From: Acrocarpospora corrugata
Lineage (GTDB): Bacteria > Actinomycetota > Actinomycetes > Streptosporangiales > Streptosporangiaceae
Assembly (NCBI RefSeq): GCF_009687845.1
Contig: NZ_BLAD01000044.1
Location: 119,806 to 183,805 of the forward strand
Direction of reading: 5' to 3'
Length of the DNA stretch: 64,000 bases
This document shows positions 54,427 to 61,500 of the stretch, one piece after another (the stretch's first letter is position 1; every line of letters starts with the position of its first letter). A model generated the notes under the pieces. That model saw only the letters and a list, made by a program, of their open reading frames with translations. It ran no database searches and was not told where the DNA came from. The translations under genes and the position numbers were made by a program.

Positions 54427-54550
54427 GTCCCTCGGCCACCCCGCCGACTTGGGACAACGGCACAACACCCTGGTCCGGGGCTGGTCCGGGAGCGGGGCTG
54501 TCCGGCTCACCCATGGCCTGCTCCCGGTCAGGCCGATCCGGGCTGCTCAC
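54389..54550 (-). CDS. Possible small Pro-rich ORF before the NTPase paralog
   Basis: 53 residues from GTG at 54550, Pro-rich (GEPDSPAPGPAPDQGVVPLS). It overlaps the previous small ORF by GTGA and the NTPase start by 38 bases. It could be a coupled small protein or a frameshifted N-terminus of the NTPase. Confidence 0.3.
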   Translation of the reverse strand: MSSPDRPDREQAMGEPDSPAPGPAPDQGVVPLSQVGGVAEGHGSAFARGRCGA

Positions 54551-54654
54551 CGGACCCGGATGTTGGCGGCGTCATCCCCGGTGGACGCGCCGCCGCCGCC
54601 GATCGCCGCAGCGATGTAAGGAACCGTCTGGGCCCGCTGGCGCAGCGATGTCAT
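54547..54654 (-). CDS. Possible 35-residue ORF heading the NTPase paralog string
   Basis: ATG at 54654 with AAGGGGGCGGG just upstream. It reads MTSLRQRAQTVPYIAAAIGG and then GGASTGDDAANIRVR. The stop overlaps the next ORF. No family was recognised. The remaining gap to 54824 holds nothing I can identify. Confidence 0.3.
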   Translation of the reverse strand: MTSLRQRAQTVPYIAAAIGGGGASTGDDAANIRVR

Positions 54655-54824
54655 CCCGCCCCCTTCGCACACCCCCGAAGGTCAAGCCGATCGTATCCCC
54701 GCCATCCGCCCACGATCCCCGGGTCCTGCCAGATGAGCCAGACCGCGTCACACCTTCCCGCTGCCATCCCACCCGGTACGGCCGAGATGAGACACCGAAA
54801 TTCACCGCCTCCCCGGCCCGCGTT

Positions 54825-55406
54825 CTACTTCGTCGCGACCGCCAGATAATGGTCGTCGCCATCGTGGAAGTCGACAAGATTCCAGCCGCCGGCGGTCAGC
54901 AATGGGTTGAGGTTCGCCTCCGCGCGGATATCGTCCGGTGACAGTGTTCTGCCGTGCCGGGCCGCGAGAACAGCCCGGCCCACGGGGTGGAACAGGCCCA
55001 GTCGGGCGTCCGCGGTGGTCACTCTGGCGAGTTCGCGGAGCAGCGCCGTGGGGTGACGGACGTGGGAGATCAGGCCTGCCGCCAGCACTCCATCGACGAT
55101 GCCGTCGCGTAGTGGGAGTCGTTCGGCGTCGGCCATGAGCAGGCGGCCGTGGTCTCGGCGGCCCCGGTCGCGGGCGGACCAGATCATCTCGGGGGTGACG
55201 TCGACGCCGAGGACCTGACCGTCGGGGCCTACCGCCGCTCGCAGCAGCGGCAGTGCCCTGCCTGTGCCGCAGCCCGCGTCCAGGGCCACGCCGCCGGGCG
55301 GCAGGTCCAGCTTCTCGATGGCGGCGGCGAACACCGGCCCGTCGTCGGGGAATTTCTCCTCCCACGTCGCGGCCCGCGCGGCGAAGAATGCTCTGGTCTC
55401 GTCCAC
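54825..55406 (-). CDS. Class I SAM-dependent methyltransferase
   Basis: 193 residues from GTG at 55406. Motif I is VALDAGCGTGRALPLL, motif II-like LGVDVTPEMI, then MADAERLPLRDGIVDGV. A small-molecule methyltransferase fold without an obvious partner. The substrate is unknown. Confidence 0.9.
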   Translation of the reverse strand: MDETRAFFAARAATWEEKFPDDGPVFAAAIEKLDLPPGGVALDAGCGTGRALPLLRAAVGPDGQVLGVDVTPEMIWSARDRGRRDHGRLLMADAERLPLRDGIVDGVLAAGLISHVRHPTALLRELARVTTADARLGLFHPVGRAVLAARHGRTLSPDDIRAEANLNPLLTAGGWNLVDFHDGDDHYLAVATK

Positions 55407-55598
55407 AAGCCGACGCTATCTTGTACGGCTCCGGCCCGAATGAGGTCAGGCGTCGGCCCGGGTGCGGTAGCGGTCGATCCATTGCCGGTTCAGCGCGTCG
55501 GCCTGGCGCGCCGCGTGGCTGAATACCGGCATACCAAATAGTTGGTGAACATCTTCATTTGGTTGGACTTGTCCAGATGTCATCTATTGTCACGCTTC

Positions 55599-56249
55599 AT
55601 GATTAAGCGTCTGATCTTGGGGCCGGCCGTTGCCGTCGTGTCCGCCGTTGTTTTATCCGCGCCCGCCGCGGCAGCCGTACCGCCTCTGACCACGGCGGAA
55701 GTCAGGGCCGCCCTGCTGACCACCAAGAACGTCGGGACCGGCTACACGGTCAAGACGGCCCGCTACAACCTGTCCGTCCCGTTGAAGGCCACCTACCCGA
55801 CTGCTGCCTGTAACAAGGCGGTGAAAATGTAGGACGCGGCGGTGCGGGGGCGGGCGGTGACCACCGTCACCTTCCTCAATGAGGACACGGTCACCGCGCT
55901 GTCGCACGCCGTCGTCACGGGGACGCACACCCGGTTGAACGCGATCGCCGGTGGTGCGAGGGACATCGGCCGGTACTGCCATGGCCTGCGGCCCAAGGGT
56001 GACCCCGAGGGCCTCAAGGTCGCCAGGAGGGCCATCGCCAACCTGGGCGACACGACGTCGGCTTTCCGCATGACTGACATTCCGGAGGCCGACGGGGTCA
56101 CCTACGACGTGGTGTTCATTCGCTACCGCTCGGCCGTGACGGTCGTGCAGCGCGTCTCCAACCAGACCGAGGAAGAGTGGTCCCTGACGCTCTCCACCGC
56201 CAAGAAGGCCGCCGTCAAGCTCAAGGCGGTCTACGCGAAGCGCCGCTGA
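55599..56249 (+). pseudogene. Secreted protein gene with one in-frame amber codon
   Basis: ATG at 55599 (MIKRLILGPAVAVVSAVV) gives a signal peptide ending near AAAAVP. The frame reads to NKAVKM, meets TAG at 55830-55832, then continues unbroken in the same frame (DAAVRGRAVTTVTFLNEDTV) to 56249. Apart from the stop it would be a 216-residue secreted protein. It resembles sensor-type lipoproteins with VRAALLTTKNVGTGY. A terminator follows, so the loss looks recent. Confidence 0.8.
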
Positions 56250-56255
56250 ACCGGA

Positions 56256-56288
56256 ATCGCGGCCGGGGATGGGGTCCCCGGCCGCGAT
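56256..56288 (+). terminator. Terminator after the amber-interrupted gene
   Basis: A perfect 14-base stem (56256-56269 with 56275-56288) with loop TGGGG, seven bases after the stop. It may also act on the minus-strand gene that ends at 56360. Confidence 0.8.
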
Positions 56289-56320
56289 GACCGTTGGTCG
56301 GAGCTCCGCCGAATCCTCTG

Positions 56321-56380
56321 TCAGAGAGCCGCGCGAATATCTGAAGAGCCGCGCGAAAGTCAGAGAGCCGCGCGAATCCT
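56321..56380. repeat. Triplicated 3' end of the secreted hydrolase gene
   Basis: Three tandem units of 19-20 bases sharing AGAGCCGCGCGAA, at 56321-56340, 56341-56359 and 56360-56380. The last contains the stop and final codons of the minus-strand gene; the other two lie just past it. Confidence 0.75.
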
Positions 56381-59197
56381 CACAATCGCCGTGGTGCTGA
56401 AGGCGGAACCCGCGCCGACGGCGGTCAGCGTCACCTTCTCGCTCGGAGTCCCGGCGGGGATCGTCGCGGCGAAGGAGACCATGCCGCCGGCGTCGGCGAG
56501 CGCCCGTCCGAGCGGCGCCGAGTTCAGGCGGAACTCGACGCTCTCGCCGGCCCGGTAGCCGCCCGCGCGGAGCGTGGTGACCGACCCGGGATAGACGACG
56601 CCCGTGACGTTCAGGTGGCCGGGTTTCTGCGCCGCCGCGTACTCGGCGCAGACGTCGCCGGGGACGCCGAACGCGGGGGCGGGGGTGCCGCCGGTGACTC
56701 CGTCGTCCTCGCGGACGGTGAAGGTGCCGAAGCCCTTGTCGCCCATGACCGCGTGGGCGACGTTGGTCGCGGAGACCTTGAACGACGTGGCCGGGGTGCG
56801 GCTGGGCAGCTGGTCGCCGAGGGTCGCGACCGGCACCGGCACACACAGCTGGCCGGGCGCGAAGGTCACCTGCCGCATCTCGGCGCCGGCCGCGCCGGTG
56901 GCGGAGCCGAACACGCTGACGTAGGCGGTGACCGGGTGGCCGACCCGCTCGGACAGCACCGCCGCCACATTGGCCGTGCCGGGACCTGAGCCCTCCTCGA
57001 CGTTGTTGGGAACCACGTTCACGGTGGCCTGCCGTTCGGGGGAGCGTTCGCCGACCGCCCGGTTCTCGGCGGAGAGGTCGGAGATGTAGACGCCGCCGGA
57101 GGGGGCGCCCGCCGTGAACCGTACCTCGCGGAGGTCGGACAGGTTGAGCTGGGTGAGGGCGGCGGCCGGGATGATCACCTGCTGGAGGATCACCTTGCGC
57201 AGCCAGGGCGAGCTGACGCCCGGCAGGCGGGTGACGGCGGCCGGGTTGAGCGCGGAGACCGGCGAGGACCAGGTGTTCCCGGAGCCGTCGGCGACGCTGA
57301 CGGTGAGGTCGGTCCCCGCGGGCACGAACTCGTCGGCGGCGATCTTCACCGAGAGCTGCTCGAAGCGGCTGATGTCGCGCTTGCCGTGCGGGACGGCGAC
57401 CCGCGCCTCGCCGGTCGGCGAGGTCCACTTCAGGTGCAGCATCGGGGAGGACGGGATGTTGAAGGCCCACAGCGCCGGCGACCAGTGCGGGACGGCCGCG
57501 GAATTGAGGGTGGTGGTGCAGTGCGGGGACGGCTGCGGGAGTTGCACGCCGCCGTTGCCGCCCATGCTGGCGCACACCTCGGCGGTGGCGTCCCCGGAGA
57601 CGAGGACGGACGGGTCGGCGGCCTCGAAGGTGGCGAGGTCCATGCGTGACTTCGCCGGCTGGGTCGCGGTCACCGAGATGCCCGCGAAGGACGTCGAGGG
57701 CGCGGTCACGGCCGAGCCGTCGAACAGCGGCTGGAACTGCTTCTCGCCGCCGAGCGTGAGCCGGAAGAAGCCCGCCATGTAGGTCGCCCCGACCTGGACC
57801 TGCTGGGGGGCGGTGAGCCGGGTGGTGGTGGCGGAAGTGGGGTCGCAGACGGGGTCGTTGGCGCCGGTGGCCAGGGAGACCCAGTCGTCGGCGGTGCCGG
57901 ACGGCCAGCCGCCGGGCGTCCAGATGGTGTTGAAGAAGTTGTGGTTGGTGCCCATGACCAGGACCGCGGAGCGGAGCACGTTGTCGTCGAAGCTGTGCCG
58001 CGAGTCGTCGACGATGTGCTGGCCCATCAGGTTCTCCACGTCGCCGTCGCAGTACGGCAGGATCGTGGCCGTCGCCACGTTCGGCATGGAGATCCGGTCG
58101 TAGTCGACGGGCGCGAGCGGGAGCACCGCCTTGATGCCGAACTGCTGCCAGAGCGGGAGGGCGTCGTTGAGGGTGGAGGCGGCCACGACTCCCTCGCCGC
58201 CGCGGGAGTGGCCCATGATCCCGACGCTGTCCAGGTCGAACTTCCGTACCAGATCGGACGGCTCGATGTCGCCGGTGAGGGCCTGGGCGAGGCTGACGTC
58301 CCGGTTGGTGAACGCGTCGTGGTAGACGACCGGGTCGCCGTCGTCGGCGACGTCCAGCATCCGGAGGGTGTCGAGGATCAGCTGGCCCCGGGCCTGGGCG
58401 CCGTAGTCGGCGGCGAGCTGGTTGTCGTTGGCGTTGATGGCGTTGGAGGAGATGGAGACGACGGCGTAGCCGTTGCTCGCCAGCGCGCGGGCCGGGGCGT
58501 CGTAGCCGAGGTAGCTGGGGATGGTCGCGCGCTGCGAGGGGCTGTCCGGCGAGGGGCGGCAGGGCCACCGCGCCGGGTTGGCCGCGCCCGTGCCGAAGCA
58601 GGAGGCGTGCCGGCCGTGTAAGAAGACCACGACGGGCTTCCGCCCCCGGCCGTCGGGCAGGTAGATCTTGCCGGTGATCTCGCCGCGGATGCCGCCGATG
58701 TTGAGCAGCGGGATCGCCAGGTCGCCGAAGTCGTAGACGGCTTCGGAGACCTGGTGGGAACCGGGGGTCGAGGGGTCGACCTGCAGGATGTCCGGGGTGA
58801 TGCCGGGCTGGGCCAGCTGCGGGTTCGGGGCAGATCGGGCGCGGCTGGTCACCGTCGCTTCCACGGCGTCGGTGGTCACCGAGGTGGCCGCCGTCACCGA
58901 GGGGTCGGCGGTGACCAGCGACAGCGATTTCCCGTCGGCGGACTCCGTCGCCGGGCCGAGCACCCGGCCGTCGGCCGACAGGGTCGGGGCGCTGCCGATG
59001 ACGGGGAGTTCCTCGTCGAGTTCGAGTGTGACGCGGAAGCCGCCCGCCACGCGGGTCACGGACCACTGCGGGCCGGAGGCGACGATGTCGGTGGGTTCGG
59101 GGTCCGCCGAAGCGGTTCCGGCGATCAGGGTGAAGGGGAGGCACGCGAGTGCCAGTACCGCGGCGAATCCTCGCGCGCGGCGGATGGGATTGCTCAA
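56360..59197 (-). CDS. Secreted alpha/beta hydrolase with C-terminal beta domains
   Basis: 945 residues from TTG at 59197, AAGG eight bases upstream. Signal peptide ends near AGTASADP. The hydrolase domain has VVVFLHGRHASC, nucleophile Ser331 in GIMGHSRGGEG, and GTNHNFFN with the likely His. Beta-sandwich domains follow, including a Calx-beta-like module (ATVNVVPNNVEEGSGPGTAN; FGTFTVREDDGV), and an Ig-like C-terminus with YRAGESVEFRLNSAPLG. The catalytic part resembles large secreted actinobacterial esterases. It lies 139 bases after the propeller gene, in the same direction. Confidence 0.88.
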   Translation of the reverse strand: MSNPIRRARGFAAVLALACLPFTLIAGTASADPEPTDIVASGPQWSVTRVAGGFRVTLELDEELPVIGSAPTLSADGRVLGPATESADGKSLSLVTADPSVTAATSVTTDAVEATVTSRARSAPNPQLAQPGITPDILQVDPSTPGSHQVSEAVYDFGDLAIPLLNIGGIRGEITGKIYLPDGRGRKPVVVFLHGRHASCFGTGAANPARWPCRPSPDSPSQRATIPSYLGYDAPARALASNGYAVVSISSNAINANDNQLAADYGAQARGQLILDTLRMLDVADDGDPVVYHDAFTNRDVSLAQALTGDIEPSDLVRKFDLDSVGIMGHSRGGEGVVAASTLNDALPLWQQFGIKAVLPLAPVDYDRISMPNVATATILPYCDGDVENLMGQHIVDDSRHSFDDNVLRSAVLVMGTNHNFFNTIWTPGGWPSGTADDWVSLATGANDPVCDPTSATTTRLTAPQQVQVGATYMAGFFRLTLGGEKQFQPLFDGSAVTAPSTSFAGISVTATQPAKSRMDLATFEAADPSVLVSGDATAEVCASMGGNGGVQLPQPSPHCTTTLNSAAVPHWSPALWAFNIPSSPMLHLKWTSPTGEARVAVPHGKRDISRFEQLSVKIAADEFVPAGTDLTVSVADGSGNTWSSPVSALNPAAVTRLPGVSSPWLRKVILQQVIIPAAALTQLNLSDLREVRFTAGAPSGGVYISDLSAENRAVGERSPERQATVNVVPNNVEEGSGPGTANVAAVLSERVGHPVTAYVSVFGSATGAAGAEMRQVTFAPGQLCVPVPVATLGDQLPSRTPATSFKVSATNVAHAVMGDKGFGTFTVREDDGVTGGTPAPAFGVPGDVCAEYAAAQKPGHLNVTGVVYPGSVTTLRAGGYRAGESVEFRLNSAPLGRALADAGGMVSFAATIPAGTPSEKVTLTAVGAGSAFSTTAIVRIRAAL

Positions 59198-59336
59198 GTG
59201 AGGGCCTTACTCGTACGAACCGGTGGAGCCCCACCGTCGCCGTGAATCAGCGGCGAGCGTCAGGCGATTCGCACGGTATGCCCGGTTTGTTAACATCAAC
59301 GGGCGATCTTGTTACCTGCCTGTTCCACGCGGCGCG

Positions 59337-61442
59337 TCACACGCCGTGCTCCGGTGTCGCCACGTGAACGCGGCGTTCGTTGTTGACCGTCACCACGCAG
59401 GGCAGGACGCCCATGAGGAGCGCGGTCTTCCCGGTGGCGGCCGTGATGCCGGGGAACTGGGGATCCCACCGGGACCATGGGCCGCCCACCGAGGAGGTCA
59501 CCCAGATCTGCTGGTCGTTGCCGACGACCGCGGCGAGGCTGCCCGCGGGGCCGGGCACGGTGCCGACGGCGGCGCGGATGCGGGCGTCGAGCGGGCGGCC
59601 GTGCGCCGTCCAGGGCGAGGCGGCCCCCGGCGTCCAGCGCAGGCTCCACACCTGCCCGCTCGGGGAGCCGACGACCACGATGTCCAGGGCGGTCCCCACC
59701 GCCTCGACGCCGATCGCGGCCACGATCCGCTCGGCCGGGGCGGGGGTGCCCAGGTCGGTCCAGCGGAACGCGCCCCCGTCGGGGACGTTGACCCAGAGGT
59801 GCCCGTCCTCGGTGGCGACGACGGCCACCGGCATGGGCAGTGCGGCCGCGCCCATCACGGCGAAGATCAGCTGACCGGGGGGCGCGCCGCGATCGGTCCA
59901 GCGCCAGTCGCCGCCCGACATCGAGCGCATCCAGAGCCGCCCGTCGTCCGCGAACACGTGGACGGCGGGCAGGCCCGCGACCGCGATCGGCGCCACCCCT
60001 GACTTGATCGATCTGCCGGGGGGAGCGCCGTGGTCGACCCAGGCGCCGGCCGTTTTCGCCCACAGGCGGCCGTCGCTTCCGACCACGAACACCCAGGCGG
60101 GCTGCGGGATGCCGGGCTGGGTGAACACGCCGACGCCCGAGGCGGCCGTGACTCCGGCCCGGGGCTGCCCGTGGGCGGCCCAGAAGCCGGAGGAGGGGAA
60201 GAAGCCGTCGGCCGGGTTCCCCCACACCCGGCAGCTCCACACCGCGCCGTACTCGTCGATGACGGGGACCTCGACCGGGAGGTCCGTCAGGTCGGGCTCG
60301 GGGGCGGCGGTGTAGGCCCCGACGACCGAGACCACCGCGCCGGGGCTGCCGTGGCTCTCCCACCGGACGCCCGCGTCGCCGGACTCGAGGGTCCACAGGT
60401 CGGACTCCCAGGACACCCCGGCGGTCCGCACCCGTCGCGGCGCGGCGAGTTCGATCGCGTTGGACGGGACGACGACGGCGGCGTCGTCCGGGGTGGTGCC
60501 CAGATCCCGCCAGGGGCCGGTGAGCGAGCGCGTCCAGATGTTGTGGCTGCTGCGGGCCACGATGACGGGTTCGTCGCCGGGCTGCGGGTCGGGGCCCTTG
60601 GCGGCGACGACGGCGGTGCCGAGCCCCGAGGGTGACGGTGGCTGCCCGAGTTCGGCCCACCGCCAGTCCCGGCCCGAGCCGATGACCATGCTGGCGGCGG
60701 CCGGTTCTCCCGTGGCCAGCACGGCGCAGGCCTGGAGCCGTCCGGCGGCGTCGCGGAAACTCGTCGCCGTGAGGCCGCCGTGCTGGCCGTTGGGCGACTG
60801 CCCGCCCGGATCGATCCAGGTCCAGACCGAATTCTCGTGTACGGCGACGCGCACCGCGGACGCGGAGGTCTGGCGGTCCCGGACCACGGCGAAGATGTGC
60901 AACTGCGGCTCCGACCCGGGCGTGACGGACGCCAGCGCGGTCGCGAGCTCCACGGCGACCCAGTCCTCGTCCGCCGCGATCCGGAACCAGGTCCCGTCCT
61001 GGTCCACGCCCTGGCGCGTCCACGGACGCCCCGCCATGCTGCTCATCACGAGCGTGTGCCGGAGCGCCGCTCCGGATCCTCTGGTGCCGGTGACCAGGTC
61101 GCCGCAGTCCGCGTCGAAGGGCTCGCCCACGTCCGGCGCCGGTCCGGCGAGACCGGTCCACGGCGTGGGGGCGGCCCCCTCCCGGTACAGCCAGACCTTC
61201 AGGTCGTCACCGACGACGACGGGGGTGAGGACGTCCGTTCCGTCCAGGGCGAGCAGGGCCGCGTCGAGCACGCCTTCGCCGGTGGGCGGGAGGCCGACGC
61301 GTTCCCACCGCCACGTGTCGCCTGCCCGTCTGCGCAGGTAGAGGTAGCCGCCCGCGGTGAACACGGCGATGGTGTCGGCTGTGGCGCGGGCCCCGGTGAC
61401 CTCGCCGGGGCCGCCGAGGGCGGTCCACGCGACGGGCGGCAT
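59337..61442 (-). CDS. Large beta-propeller-like W-x-x-x-G-x-P repeat protein
   Basis: 701 residues from ATG at 61442. About 13 repeats of roughly 50 residues carry variants of WTDLGTPAP: WTALGGPGE, WERVGLPPT, WAELGQPPS, WESHGSPGA, WAAHGQPRA, WVDHGAPPG, WTDRGAPPG, WTAHGRPLD. Each is followed by short strands ending in IAV/VVV and W-rich turns. This pattern fits one or two lectin-like beta-propellers. There is no signal peptide. The start overlaps the stop of a 14-codon leader ORF (TGATG) that begins 14 bases after the Tc gene, so it is probably made with that protein. Confidence 0.82.
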   Translation of the reverse strand: MPPVAWTALGGPGEVTGARATADTIAVFTAGGYLYLRRRAGDTWRWERVGLPPTGEGVLDAALLALDGTDVLTPVVVGDDLKVWLYREGAAPTPWTGLAGPAPDVGEPFDADCGDLVTGTRGSGAALRHTLVMSSMAGRPWTRQGVDQDGTWFRIAADEDWVAVELATALASVTPGSEPQLHIFAVVRDRQTSASAVRVAVHENSVWTWIDPGGQSPNGQHGGLTATSFRDAAGRLQACAVLATGEPAAASMVIGSGRDWRWAELGQPPSPSGLGTAVVAAKGPDPQPGDEPVIVARSSHNIWTRSLTGPWRDLGTTPDDAAVVVPSNAIELAAPRRVRTAGVSWESDLWTLESGDAGVRWESHGSPGAVVSVVGAYTAAPEPDLTDLPVEVPVIDEYGAVWSCRVWGNPADGFFPSSGFWAAHGQPRAGVTAASGVGVFTQPGIPQPAWVFVVGSDGRLWAKTAGAWVDHGAPPGRSIKSGVAPIAVAGLPAVHVFADDGRLWMRSMSGGDWRWTDRGAPPGQLIFAVMGAAALPMPVAVVATEDGHLWVNVPDGGAFRWTDLGTPAPAERIVAAIGVEAVGTALDIVVVGSPSGQVWSLRWTPGAASPWTAHGRPLDARIRAAVGTVPGPAGSLAAVVGNDQQIWVTSSVGGPWSRWDPQFPGITAATGKTALLMGVLPCVVTVNNERRVHVATPEHGV

Positions 61443-61486
61443 CAGCGTGTCCCCGGGCGGGGCCGGCGGGTGTCGTGACGGCGCAT
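61442..61486 (-). CDS. 14-residue leader ORF coupled to the propeller gene
   Basis: ATG at 61486 has GGAGAG four bases upstream. It reads MRRHDTRRPRPGTR, then TGA overlapping the propeller ATG as TGATG. The propeller gene itself lacks a good ribosome-binding site, so translation may depend on this leader. It starts 14 bases after the Tc gene stop. Confidence 0.6.
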   Translation of the reverse strand: MRRHDTRRPRPGTR

Positions 61487-61500
61487 CGGGCTCTCCACTG

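Noticed and set aside
55449-55535. 28-residue minus-strand ORF ending LNRQWIDRYRTRADA
   Set aside because: It looks like a gene tail but has no partner upstream and no ribosome-binding site; left uncalled.
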